The translations under genes and the position numbers were made by a program. The notes under the pieces were generated by a model. It made no database searches and was not told where the DNA came from. It saw only the letters and a program-made list of their open reading frames with translations. Below are positions 26,280 to 34,883 of a stretch of DNA of 64,000 nucleotides, one piece after another. The DNA comes from Paraburkholderia nodosa DSM 21604 (lineage in GTDB: Bacteria; Pseudomonadota; Gammaproteobacteria; Burkholderiales; Burkholderiaceae): positions 62,001-126,000 of the forward strand of contig NZ_JAFA01000002.1 in the NCBI RefSeq assembly GCF_000519185.1, read 5' to 3'. Within the stretch, counting starts at the first letter, position 1; the number at the start of each line of letters is the position of its first letter.

Positions 26280-27388
26280 CTGGCTGCCTCGGTCCAGTTA
26301 ATTTTTTGTCCCGGCCGTAATGCCTGCACGCCGGCAGTCACGACCACGTCGCCTGTGGCCAGGCCTTGCGATACCTGAACGCGGTCCTCGCCATACGCCT
26401 GAAGCTCCACGTCACGCGCCGAAACCGTGCCCGTCTTCGTATCGACCACCCAGACCGCCGGTTTGCCACCGGGCTGGATCAAGGCACTCGCGGGAATTTC
26501 GATGGCGGGCGGCCGCTGCACCTTCATATGGCCAATGACCGTACTGCCCAGGCGCATGGTCGCGGGTGGATCGATCAATCGCACCCTGACCGCAAAAGTC
26601 CCGGTCACCGGATCGGCGCGGGGCGATACTTCGCGCACCTTACCAACGGCGGTCACCTGCGGGTTGCTGGCAAGCGCAACGACAATGTCAGGATTTTCCG
26701 GGGCGGCGTCCTTGATCGCGGCGGGGACGTCGAACACGGCATCCACTGCGCCTTCGCGAGCGATCTGCACGATCATGCGGCCAGCCGGAACCACCTCGCC
26801 CGGCTCCGCACCGCGCGCCGTCACTACGCCCGCGACATCTGAAACCAAATCGGTATAGCTCAGGCGGTTCTGTGCGATGCTCACCAGTGACTGCGCCGAA
26901 TCGACTTGCGACTGTGTGATCTTGGCCATCGCCTCGGACTGCTCAAAGGAAGCACGCGACACCGCATGTTCCGCAAGCAGATCGCGCATGCGGGTGAACA
27001 TGGTGCGCGCCTCCAGGGCTTGCGCCTGAGCTGCGGCCAGTTGTGCGCGAGCGGACTCCAGGCTGCTTTCTTCGTTCATCCGGTCAAGCCGCGCCAGCAC
27101 CTGGCCAGCTCTGACGCGGTCTCCGACATCGACGTTGCGCGAGGTCATTCTTCCGTCGATACGGAACGACTGATTGATCTCGGCCTGTGCCTGCAGCCGG
27201 CCGGTCAAGGCGATGGTGCTCCCCGCCTCCTGCTTCTCTATGCGGATGACACGTACCGGACGCACTTCTGCCACCGGCGCCTCTTCGCCTTTGCGACAGC
27301 CCGCCAACAGTGCACCTGCTGCCAATACACACAGCGTCACGGCGAAAGGCAGGGATACCGCTCGACCCGTTGCATGGTTCGCAAACAC
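26276..27388 (-). CDS. RND periplasmic adaptor lipoprotein (membrane fusion protein)
   Basis: 370-residue adaptor: signal peptide with lipobox LLAGC, beta-barrel/lipoyl halves flanking an alpha-helical hairpin rich in Ala and Gln (about 100-175, for example QLAAAQAQALEA), then a C-terminal membrane-proximal domain. I choose GTG at 27388, since AGAGG lies about nine bases upstream and a signal peptide follows directly; the frame is open to 27559 but that part looks non-coding. First gene of the RND/Mrp run. Confidence 0.88.
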   Translation of the reverse strand: MFANHATGRAVSLPFAVTLCVLAAGALLAGCRKGEEAPVAEVRPVRVIRIEKQEAGSTIALTGRLQAQAEINQSFRIDGRMTSRNVDVGDRVRAGQVLARLDRMNEESSLESARAQLAAAQAQALEARTMFTRMRDLLAEHAVSRASFEQSEAMAKITQSQVDSAQSLVSIAQNRLSYTDLVSDVAGVVTARGAEPGEVVPAGRMIVQIAREGAVDAVFDVPAAIKDAAPENPDIVVALASNPQVTAVGKVREVSPRADPVTGTFAVRVRLIDPPATMRLGSTVIGHMKVQRPPAIEIPASALIQPGGKPAVWVVDTKTGTVSARDVELQAYGEDRVQVSQGLATGDVVVTAGVQALRPGQKINWTEAAR

Positions 27389-28122
27389 TGGCGTTTTCCT
27401 CTGGATTCCTGAACAGGCTGCCAGAATCCACCCTGACCTGATAGCGCGCCCTGTAGCAGCCCCGCTGGGCGCGCGGGTGCACTCCCGCGCAAACACCTTA
27501 CGAAGTGGTGAATTCGCACGGGTGTTACGGTCGCAGGAAAACACGACGCTGAGCGGCAATATGCAAACCAGATTCGCGCCGCGCTATAGGTGCTTTATTC
27601 CCGAACCTGCCGTCGCCCCTGTATTCCGGTCGTATAGGCGTAGAGACTAGCCGATTTTTTTAAAAGCCGTATTTTGATTTGCCATCCATAAGGGAACCGG
27701 TCTTTCCCTTCACAAAATCCACTGTAATGTTGGCGACGGAGCTGCAAAAATCGGCTTCTCATGAAGCACTCATGGGTCAGCGAAGACAGCATGGACGCCT
27801 TCCCTGGACTGCGTTTCACGAAATTGGGGCCACGCGCGCGGAACGTGAGCGCTGCAAACATCTGGCAGGCATCCCTGGTTTCGGGCTTGCTCCCGTAGCG
27901 GGATTTTGTCTGGCGGATACGAACGTTTTCCCACAGGAACCGCAATCTATTCGCAATCCTCAAAGGCAGCGTAAGCATATTGGGAGGCCCGAGCGAGTTA
28001 TTTGAGCTACAGTGCTTCTGCAGTCGACACGATCGTTGCCGTCCCGCCAAACGCTCCAGGTTTCTCTTCCTTTGCGCTTCAGCGCATGGTACTGAACCCG
28101 GACTAGCCGAAGATATTGCGCC
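27389..28122. other. 734-base divergent intergenic region
   Basis: Lies between the RND/Mrp operon and the oxidase cluster. Its middle (about 27600-28000) is visibly less GC-rich than the surroundings. Open frames of 100-150 codons exist on both strands but have neither family-like sequence nor good ribosome sites, so I do not call them. The part next to the adaptor start holds the overlapping hairpins at 27444-27490. Confidence 0.5.
27444..27490 (-). promoter_or_regulatory. Overlapping alternative hairpins in the adaptor leader
   Basis: GCGCGGG/CCCGCGC (27471-27477 / 27484-27490) and GCGCGCCC/GGGCGCGC (27444-27451 / 27467-27474) share bases 27471-27474, so only one can form at a time. They lie 55-100 bases before the adaptor start in the leftward transcript and could be a leader attenuator. 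Confidence 0.3.
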
Positions 28123-28848
28123 ATGCCATATTTTCCGGTCGCTTACTGTGGCCCTGCGAGTGTCCCCGACAGCTTCTGGATGCGCTGGAATATGGACCCG
28201 CTGCTACTCGCGTCGCTTGCTGCGCTCGCGTTCGTCGTCGGGCGTGGCTGGTCGGCGAATACGCGAGCAGGCTGGGCAGCGATCGCACTGTTGGCCGTCG
28301 TATTCGTTTCTCCACTCTGCGCCCTGTCTTCGGCATTGTTCTCGGCACGCGTGACTCATCACGTCATTCTGATCGCGGCTGTCGCGCCGCTGCTCGCCAT
28401 TGCCTTTCCGATGCCGCGCCTCGTCTATCCCCCGCTCGCGCCGGTGGTCGCCATGCATGCGTGCTTCATCTGGCTCTGGCATGCGCCAGGGCCCTACGCA
28501 TGGGGACTTTCTACGGTACCTGCTTACTGGCTAATGCAGATCACACTGCTTGGAAGCGCCTGGCTGATGTGGCGCGGCATCTTCGCAGCGTCCGTGCAGA
28601 CAGGCGCCGCATTGATGGCGCTCGTCGCAACGATCGGGCACATGGGTCTACTCGGCGCGCTGATCGTATTCGCGCCCGTGCCGTTGTATGCCGTGCATTT
28701 CGATACCACGGCTGCCTGGGGGCTGACGCCGCTCGCCGATCAGCAACTAGCCGGTCTATTGATGTGGGTGCTGGCGATGGTCCCCTATCTCGTCGCGGGG
28801 TTGCGGATCGCCTGGTCAGGCCTGCGCGTCAGTGAGCCTCATCTGTGA
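28123..28848 (+). CDS. ctaG: Cytochrome c oxidase assembly protein, Caa3_CtaG family
   Basis: 241-residue membrane protein with about seven hydrophobic segments and the family's His motifs in THHVILIAAVAPLLAIAFP, the conserved WLWHAPG stretch, and IGHMGLLGALIVFAP. This is the Bacillus CtaG type (caa3 assembly), unrelated to the Cox11 protein also called CtaG. First gene of the rightward oxidase cluster, overlapping the next start by 4 bases. The ATG at 28123 is used; a shorter start at 28180 (MRWNMDP) is possible. Confidence 0.85.
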   Translation: MPYFPVAYCGPASVPDSFWMRWNMDPLLLASLAALAFVVGRGWSANTRAGWAAIALLAVVFVSPLCALSSALFSARVTHHVILIAAVAPLLAIAFPMPRLVYPPLAPVVAMHACFIWLWHAPGPYAWGLSTVPAYWLMQITLLGSAWLMWRGIFAASVQTGAALMALVATIGHMGLLGALIVFAPVPLYAVHFDTTAAWGLTPLADQQLAGLLMWVLAMVPYLVAGLRIAWSGLRVSEPHL

Positions 28849-29357
28849 CGACCGTCCTCAAATTCATCCATCTGGGCGCGATTGCCATCTGGTCGGGCGG
28901 CCTCATCGCGTTGCCCTTCCTGTTCGGGCAGCGCCGCGCGCTCACGGCCACCGCCGATCTCGACCGGCTGCACCGTGTCACGCGGCTGGTGTACGTGGAA
29001 CTGACCTCGCCTGCCGCTTTCGTGGCGATTGCCAGCGGCACCGCGTTGATCTTTCTGCAGGCTACGTTCGTGGAATGGTTTTCCGCGAAGATGGTGCTGG
29101 TCGGCATCATGGCTATGCTGCACGTAGTGGCCGGCCTCGTGATGCATCAACTTTATTCGCCCGACGGACATTTCAGCCGGCTCTCGGAGATCGGGCTGAC
29201 CACGGCCTATGTCGTCGTCATCGTAGCGATCATCTGGGTCGTGCTGGCCAAGCCGCACATCGACTCGATCCTGATCGCCCCGCATCTGTTCGAACCCGGC
29301 GGGCTCGGCCGGTGGCTGCATCAGTCCTTCGGCGACACGAGAATACCCACGCCATGA
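28845..29357 (+). CDS. CopD/HemJ-like integral membrane protein
   Basis: 170 residues, four or five hydrophobic segments. Conserved-looking histidines are in KFIHLGAIAIWSGG (near residue 9) and LHVVAGLVMHQLY (near 92-101), the pattern of CopD/HemJ-like proteins that bind heme or copper. GTG start at 28845, overlapping the CtaG stop (GTGA). Probably helps copper or heme delivery to the oxidase encoded next to it (inference). Its 3' end overlaps the antisense DUF2231 gene by 37 bases. Confidence 0.72.
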   Translation: MTTVLKFIHLGAIAIWSGGLIALPFLFGQRRALTATADLDRLHRVTRLVYVELTSPAAFVAIASGTALIFLQATFVEWFSAKMVLVGIMAMLHVVAGLVMHQLYSPDGHFSRLSEIGLTTAYVVVIVAIIWVVLAKPHIDSILIAPHLFEPGGLGRWLHQSFGDTRIPTP

Positions 29358-29833
29358 TCGAAGACGAGCTTGCCTCCATGCCAGCCGGCGAAGCCCGTCA
29401 TCACCGAGGCCAGTGCCGACAGTGCAAGCCCATGCGGCAGAACCTCGTTGGGGAAAAAGAGACGCACGCCCCAGTTGGCGCCCGCGATGGCAACGAGCGT
29501 CATGGCGGCGACCGCATGGGACCAGCTCGCCTCGCGCAGCCGGATGCCGCGCACGAGCAACAATTCGGCCGTGCCGACGGCGCTTGCGCCCACGCCGCTC
29601 CAGAACGCGAATCCGGCGGCCCACAGACCCGCCCGCACCCAGAACGGATCGCCCGTCCACCAGTAGATAACGTCCACCCCCAGGGTAGCGACGACGAACG
29701 CGATCGGAAAATGCACCATCATCACGTGAACCGGATGACCAACGAGTGCAACGGCGGAACCCGCATCGAGACGCAGCAGTTCCAGGAGCACTTCGCTCCG
29801 GGTTTCGGCTCCGGTATCGCCTTGCTTTGCCAT
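29321..29833 (-). CDS. DUF2231 membrane protein, antisense within the oxidase cluster
   Basis: 170-residue predicted membrane protein with four hydrophobic segments and the DUF2231 hallmark GHPVHVMMVHFPIAF (near residues 33-47), whose histidines are suggestive of heme or metal binding. The ATG at 29833 has GAGGAG nine bases upstream; a longer frame to 29902 lacks a site. It runs against the oxidase genes, tail-to-tail with the CopD-like gene and head-to-head with coxB (21-base gap). Confidence 0.8.
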   Translation of the reverse strand: MAKQGDTGAETRSEVLLELLRLDAGSAVALVGHPVHVMMVHFPIAFVVATLGVDVIYWWTGDPFWVRAGLWAAGFAFWSGVGASAVGTAELLLVRGIRLREASWSHAVAAMTLVAIAGANWGVRLFFPNEVLPHGLALSALASVMTGFAGWHGGKLVFDHGVGILVSPKD

Positions 29834-29854
29834 GACGGAAGCTCCTCGCGTCGA

Positions 29855-30580
29855 ATGAGGGACGCCGCAAACCATCATAGCTTCTTGAGCGCATCGGTCC
29901 AAGCAGGATTGCTCCTGGCGGCAGTCGGCATCGCCGGCTGCGCCGGTCCACTTTCGGCACTGGACCCGTCAGGCCGCTCGGCGAAGTCCATCGCCGGGTT
30001 GTGGTGGGTCATGCTCGCCGGGGCGGCGGTGCTGTTCGCGATGGTGCTCATCCTGTTCTGCATGGTGATCTGGCGTCCGGGCTGGGGTTCGCGGGTGTCG
30101 CCCATGCGCTGGATCGTGCTCGGCGGCCTGGTGCTGCCTGCCGTCATCCTGATCCCGCTGATCGGCTATGCACTGCTCGCGGGTGAACGGCTGCTGCCGC
30201 TGCCAGCGCAGGCACCGGTGCGCATCGAGGCGATTGCGCAGCAATGGCGCTGGACCTTCCGCTACCCGGACCAGGGCGGACTCGAAATGGAGAACGTGCT
30301 GCATATGCCGGCGGGGGTGCCGGTCGACATCGTCGTCACCAGCAAGGACGTCGTGCACGCATTCTGGATTCCGCGCCTTGCCGGCAAGATCGATGCCGTG
30401 CCGGGTCACGAAACCCGGCTTCGAATCCAGGCCGATCAGCCGGGCCAATACGCTGGACAATGCAACCAGTTCTGCGGCATCGGCCATGCCGAGATGCATT
30501 TCGCCGTGGTCGTCGACCGTCCTGAAGACTTTTCCGCTGCCGTCAAAAGCGCCGCCACCGCCGGGGAGGTGAAGAAATGA
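29855..30580 (+). CDS. coxB: Cytochrome c oxidase subunit II (lipoprotein, CuA type)
   Basis: 241-residue subunit II. The N-terminus is a lipoprotein signal with IAGC (Cys29), followed by two membrane helices and a periplasmic cupredoxin domain with QQWRWTFRYPD. All CuA ligands are visible: His in VVHAFWIP and C-N-Q-F-C-G-I-G-H-A-E-M. The usual CxExC has Gln for Glu, tolerable because that position coordinates through its backbone. The frame is open far upstream but that part is antisense to other genes; the ATG at 29855 gives a good lipoprotein start although its ribosome site is weak. Stop overlaps subunit I (ATGA). Confidence 0.88.
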   Translation: MRDAANHHSFLSASVQAGLLLAAVGIAGCAGPLSALDPSGRSAKSIAGLWWVMLAGAAVLFAMVLILFCMVIWRPGWGSRVSPMRWIVLGGLVLPAVILIPLIGYALLAGERLLPLPAQAPVRIEAIAQQWRWTFRYPDQGGLEMENVLHMPAGVPVDIVVTSKDVVHAFWIPRLAGKIDAVPGHETRLRIQADQPGQYAGQCNQFCGIGHAEMHFAVVVDRPEDFSAAVKSAATAGEVKK

Positions 30581-33114
30581 GTGTGCCCGTCGAGCCGCCT
30601 TCAGAGGGCATGAGCGCGCTACGGCTGCATCGCCAGCTCACCGCGATCTGGGCTACCGGGCCGGGTGTGCAGAAGCTTGCCGCCGTGAATCACACGGTCC
30701 TCGGTATGCGCATGATGATCACCTCGTTCGTGTTCTTCGCGATCGCGGGCGTTCTCGGCATGCTCACGCGCGTCCAGCTCGCGACGCCGCATGCGGCCTT
30801 CATGGACGTGGAGACCTACAACCAGGTCTTCACGATGCATGGGTCCATGATGCTGTTCCTGTTCGCCATTCCCATGGTGGAGAGCTTCGCGGTCTACCTC
30901 ACGCCAAAGATTCTCGGCACGCGCGACTTCGCGTTTCCGCGGCTGACCGCGTACGGCTACTGGTGCTATCTGCTGGGAGGCACGATCCTGGCGGTCTCGC
31001 TGATCCTGCGTAGCGCGCCGGACGGCGGCTGGTTCATGTACACGCCGCTCAGCTCGAACGTCTACACGCCCGGCATCAACGCGGACGTCTGGCTGCTCGG
31101 GATCACGTTTGTCGAAATCTCGGCGCTGTCGCTCGCAATGGAAATCGTCGTCTCGATCCTCAAGATGCGGGCGCCGGGCATGTCGCTCGACCGCATGCCG
31201 ATCTTCGCGTGGTATATCCTCGTGACCGCGATGATGATGATCGTGGCCTTTCCCCCGCTCATTCTCGGCTCGATTCTGCTCGAGGTGGAGCGCGCGTTCA
31301 ATCTGCCGTTCTTTGATCCGACCCGTGGCGGCGACCCGTTGCTCTGGCAACATCTGTTCTGGCTGTTCGGCCACCCGGACGTGTACATCATCTTCCTGCC
31401 CATGGCGGGCGTGCTGTCGACCATCATCCCGGTTTTTGCGGGACGTCCACTCGTCGGCTACCGGGTTATTGTCGTCGCGATCATCGCACTCGCGTTCCTG
31501 AGCTTCGGCATCTGGGTTCACCACATGTTCACGGTGGGAATACCGCATCTCGCGCTGGCGTTTTTCTCGGCCGGCTCCGCGATCGTCGCGGTGCCGACTG
31601 CGATCCAGTTCTTCGCCTGGCTCGCCACGCTGTCGCACGGCAGGCCGCGCTGGGACGTGCCGATGCTGTACATCTTCGGCTTCTTCTTCGTGTTCACGGC
31701 AGGCGGGCTAACCGGTGTCATGCTCGCGATCGTGCCATTCGACTGGCAAGCGCACGATACGTACTTCGTCGTCGCACACATGCATTACGTGGTGGCAGGC
31801 GCACTCGCGTTTCCGATGCTCGCCGCGTTCTACTACTGGCTGCCTTTGCTTACCGGACGCACGGCAGTGTACAGGCTGTCCGTACCGGCCTTCTGGCTGG
31901 TCTTCATCGGCTTCAACATGACATTCTTCATGATGCACCTGACCGGCCTGCTCGGCATGCCGCGGCGCATCTATACGTATAGCGGCGATGAAGGCTGGAA
32001 CTGGCTCAATCTGCTGTCGTCGGTGGGCAGCTTCGTGATGACGATCGGCTTCGCGCTGGTCGTGATCGACATCATCGTGCAGGTGCGCTTCGGCCGCCGC
32101 GTGCGCCGCAACCCATGGGAGTCGACCACGCTCGAATGGGCCATGCCGATTCCGCCCGCACCGTATGCATTTGCGTCGATCCCGCGTATCGATGCCGAAA
32201 CGGAAGGTGTCGCCCCCGGCCTGCTGGCAACCTCGCTCGCACGCGGCGAAGGCTATCTCGGCTTCACGCGCAACGGCTGGCAGGAAACGCTCGGCGTACA
32301 CATGACTTCAGGCGAACCCGAGCAGTTGATCGTGTTGCCGCGCGCGACCTATCTGCCGCTCGTCACCGCGCTCGTGACCTGCGCGGCCGTGCTCGCGATG
32401 CTGTTCAAGTTCTATCTGGTGTCGCTCGCGTTCGCGTTCGTGACGTTCGGCCTGTTCATCTATGCAGGACAGAGCGCAGGGCTCGCACGCGACTATGGCG
32501 CGCTGCCGGTTGGCCGTGGCGTGAGCGTTCCGCCGCATACCGAAGTTTCGGGCGCGCCAGCCTGGCTCGCGCTGACCTGTACGCTGGTCGCGAACGGCAC
32601 GCTCTTTACGTCGCTCGTGTTCGGCACATTCTATCTGTGGATCGCCGCGCCAAACTGGCCGGCTGCGGTGACGCCGCAACCCAGCCGCCTGCTCGCGTTC
32701 GTCACGGTTGCCGCGCTGGCCATCGGGGCGGCGGCGGCGCGGGGCTCGCTGCGCGCCGCCGCCAGCGAGCGCAAGCCATACACGACGATCGGCCTCACTG
32801 TGCTGGCGCTCGCCGTCGCGCTGGCCTCGGCCGTCGCGCTGATCAACGGTGTCACGCCGAACCCTCGCGAACATGCACTCGGCGCGACGGCTGCGGCACT
32901 GCTCGCGTATGTCGCGGTACACGCGGGCATCGGCCTGCTGTTCCTCATCAGCAATCTGCTGCGCCTCGGCGCCGGCTTCATTTCCGCACGACGGCTGACG
33001 GACCTGCGCCTCACGCGCCTCTGGGTCGACTACACGCTGGCGACGGCCATCATCGCGTTGGGCCTCGTGCTCGCGCTGCCCGGCCTCGTGGGCATGCTCG
33101 GAGCCAGACCATGA
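30577..33114 (+). CDS. coxA: Heme-copper oxidase subunit I fused to subunit III-like domain, altered proton channels
   Basis: 845 residues. Residues 1-560 are subunit I with all metal ligands: H88 and H403 (heme a), H266, H315, H316 (CuB), H401 (high-spin heme), and Y270 for the His-Tyr crosslink. Residues about 600-845 form a five- to seven-helix subunit III-like part. Two proton-channel residues are atypical: the Glu of GHPEVY is Asp (D268 in GHPDVY), and the K-channel Lys (bovine K319, in TGVKVF) is Gln (Q344 in VPTAIQFF). The D-channel entry Asp is kept (D117 in RDFAFPR), but the Asn pair after it is not. Probably an oxygen reductase with modified proton uptake. Confidence 0.9.
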   Translation: MSVPVEPPSEGMSALRLHRQLTAIWATGPGVQKLAAVNHTVLGMRMMITSFVFFAIAGVLGMLTRVQLATPHAAFMDVETYNQVFTMHGSMMLFLFAIPMVESFAVYLTPKILGTRDFAFPRLTAYGYWCYLLGGTILAVSLILRSAPDGGWFMYTPLSSNVYTPGINADVWLLGITFVEISALSLAMEIVVSILKMRAPGMSLDRMPIFAWYILVTAMMMIVAFPPLILGSILLEVERAFNLPFFDPTRGGDPLLWQHLFWLFGHPDVYIIFLPMAGVLSTIIPVFAGRPLVGYRVIVVAIIALAFLSFGIWVHHMFTVGIPHLALAFFSAGSAIVAVPTAIQFFAWLATLSHGRPRWDVPMLYIFGFFFVFTAGGLTGVMLAIVPFDWQAHDTYFVVAHMHYVVAGALAFPMLAAFYYWLPLLTGRTAVYRLSVPAFWLVFIGFNMTFFMMHLTGLLGMPRRIYTYSGDEGWNWLNLLSSVGSFVMTIGFALVVIDIIVQVRFGRRVRRNPWESTTLEWAMPIPPAPYAFASIPRIDAETEGVAPGLLATSLARGEGYLGFTRNGWQETLGVHMTSGEPEQLIVLPRATYLPLVTALVTCAAVLAMLFKFYLVSLAFAFVTFGLFIYAGQSAGLARDYGALPVGRGVSVPPHTEVSGAPAWLALTCTLVANGTLFTSLVFGTFYLWIAAPNWPAAVTPQPSRLLAFVTVAALAIGAAAARGSLRAAASERKPYTTIGLTVLALAVALASAVALINGVTPNPREHALGATAAALLAYVAVHAGIGLLFLISNLLRLGAGFISARRLTDLRLTRLWVDYTLATAIIALGLVLALPGLVGMLGARP

Positions 33115-33449
33115 ATGCGCGTCCGTTTCCGCCCCGGCGCTTGTGGTGGCTAGCTGCGGGCTTCACTGTCTGGTGCCTCGCGCTTGCCGTTCTTTACGCG
33201 CTGCATGCGATCGGCTGCGCATTCGGCTGGGCCGCCGGCCCGCTGCGCGCGAGTCTCGCAATCGTACTGCTCCTGCACCTGGTCGCGATCGGCTGGCTAT
33301 GGCGCTATCGTGCCGCCGCGCGCCGTGATCCTGGTCCCGAGCGCATCAGCACGTTCATGCACTCGGTCGTTATCTGGACCCTGATTTCGGCGTTGGCGGC
33401 GACCGTCATTACCTTTGGCCCCGCACTACTGCTCACCACGTGCATCTGA
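33111..33449 (+). CDS. Small three-helix membrane protein of the oxidase cluster
   Basis: 112 residues with three hydrophobic segments (about 13-35, 45-65, 85-108) and no family I recognise. It starts in the stop of the subunit I-III gene (ATGA), so it is translated with it and is probably a subunit IV-like or assembly component. Confidence 0.7.
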   Translation: MNARPFPPRRLWWLAAGFTVWCLALAVLYALHAIGCAFGWAAGPLRASLAIVLLLHLVAIGWLWRYRAAARRDPGPERISTFMHSVVIWTLISALAATVITFGPALLLTTCI

Positions 33450-33547
33450 GCGGCAGGCGAGCGACGCGCGGCCTCTTACATGCGAGGGACGGCGCCGCGG
33501 ACAGCGAGACGCCCGTTTATGTCGCTGCAGAGATAGAGAGGCATTTC

Positions 33548-34873
33548 ATGCAGTCTCGTGATCTCATACGCAGGGCCATCTGGTCCGCCATCTATCTGCT
33601 CTTCATACTCGCCCCGCTCTTCGCGTTGCTTGCAGGCACACTGCCGCCCGCGCGAAACTTCGGCACCGAGTTTTCGGTTGCGCTCGGTTACTCGGGGCTT
33701 GCCATAATGGGCCTGCAATTTGGTCTGACCGCGCGCTTTCGTCATGTGACCGAGCCGTGGGGCGAGGACGTCATCTATCACTTTCATCGACGGGTTTCGC
33801 TGCTCGCAGTCGGCCTCGTCATCGTTCATCCGCTTATTCTGGTCGCCATTCGCTCGGAATCAGTCGCAATGCCAGAATCGCTCAGTGAGGTTCCGTGGGG
33901 TGCCTGGTTCGCTGTCCTCTCGATTGGCTCGCTCATCGTTCTCGTGATCACCGCTCTATGGCGCAAACAACTGAAAATCCGCTATGAGATATGGCACCTG
34001 TCGCATATCGTGCTCGCGCTGACGGCAATCGGCGCGGGCATGCTTCACATGATCGGCTGGGGCTTCTATCTGACCGATCCATTCAAGCGGGCGCTCTGGA
34101 TCTGCGTTGCGATCTTCTGGATCTGCCTGCTGCTCTACGTGCGTCTCTTCAAGCCGCTTTTCATGCTGCGACGCCCCTACCGGATCTCGGAGGTGCGCAC
34201 GGAACGCGGCGACACAACGACCCTCGTGATGCTGCCCGACGGCCATGCAGGCTGGCGCTTCAAACCGGGGCAGTTCGGCTGGCTAACCGTGTGGGGCGGA
34301 CCATTCAGGGTCACGGGACACCCCTTCTCTTTTTCGTCGAGCGCGGAGGCGCCGGATGGCCGCGTCGAAATGACGATCCGGAATCTCGGCGACTTCACGA
34401 GTACCGTGAACAAGATACCCGTCGGCAAGCGGGTGTATCTCGATGGGCCGTATGGCGCTTTCACGATCGGCAATCCAACCGATATGCATGTGCTGATAGC
34501 GGGCGGCATCGGCATCACCCCGATGATGAGCATGATCCGTACGCTCGCCGATCGCGGCGACAAGCGTCCGCTCGTGCTGATATACGGCGCGAAGACCTGG
34601 GACTCGCTCACGTTCCGCGAGGAACTGGATACTCTGAAGACCCGCCTCGATCTGCGGATTGCCTATGTGCTGGCAAATCCGCCCGATGGCTGGGAGGGAG
34701 ACACCGGTCGCATTGACGCGGAATTGTTCCGGCGTCATCTTCCCCCCGAGTATGCCGATCATGAATATTTCATTTGTGGGCCCGATACGATGATGGATGC
34801 AATCGAGTCCGCGCTCGGCGAAATGAAAGTGCCGCTTTCCCGATACCATTCCGAACGCTACAGCTTCGTCTAG
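33548..34873 (+). CDS. Ferric-reductase-like transmembrane flavocytochrome b
   Basis: 441 residues. Six-helix ferric-reductase domain with paired heme histidines H80/H94 and H153/H167 spaced as in NOX/FRE proteins; then an FAD domain with VTGHPFSFSS and an NAD(P)H domain with AGGIGITPMMSM and FICGPDTMMD. It moves electrons from cytosolic NAD(P)H across the membrane to an outside acceptor (ferric iron, oxygen or a periplasmic protein). ATG at 33548 follows GAGAGG. It lies 98 bases after the oxidase genes and could feed or protect that oxidase; that is inference. Confidence 0.87.
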   Translation: MQSRDLIRRAIWSAIYLLFILAPLFALLAGTLPPARNFGTEFSVALGYSGLAIMGLQFGLTARFRHVTEPWGEDVIYHFHRRVSLLAVGLVIVHPLILVAIRSESVAMPESLSEVPWGAWFAVLSIGSLIVLVITALWRKQLKIRYEIWHLSHIVLALTAIGAGMLHMIGWGFYLTDPFKRALWICVAIFWICLLLYVRLFKPLFMLRRPYRISEVRTERGDTTTLVMLPDGHAGWRFKPGQFGWLTVWGGPFRVTGHPFSFSSSAEAPDGRVEMTIRNLGDFTSTVNKIPVGKRVYLDGPYGAFTIGNPTDMHVLIAGGIGITPMMSMIRTLADRGDKRPLVLIYGAKTWDSLTFREELDTLKTRLDLRIAYVLANPPDGWEGDTGRIDAELFRRHLPPEYADHEYFICGPDTMMDAIESALGEMKVPLSRYHSERYSFV

Positions 34874-34883
34874 GAGATTTGCG

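Noticed and set aside
27595..28050. Frames of 108-151 codons on either strand in the spacer before the oxidase cluster
   Set aside because: No ribosome site, no recognisable pattern, and mutual overlap; probably non-coding.
28832..29854. N-terminal extension of the subunit II frame
   Set aside because: It lies antisense to the DUF2231 gene and in another frame of the CopD-like gene; a lipoprotein signal begins at 29855.
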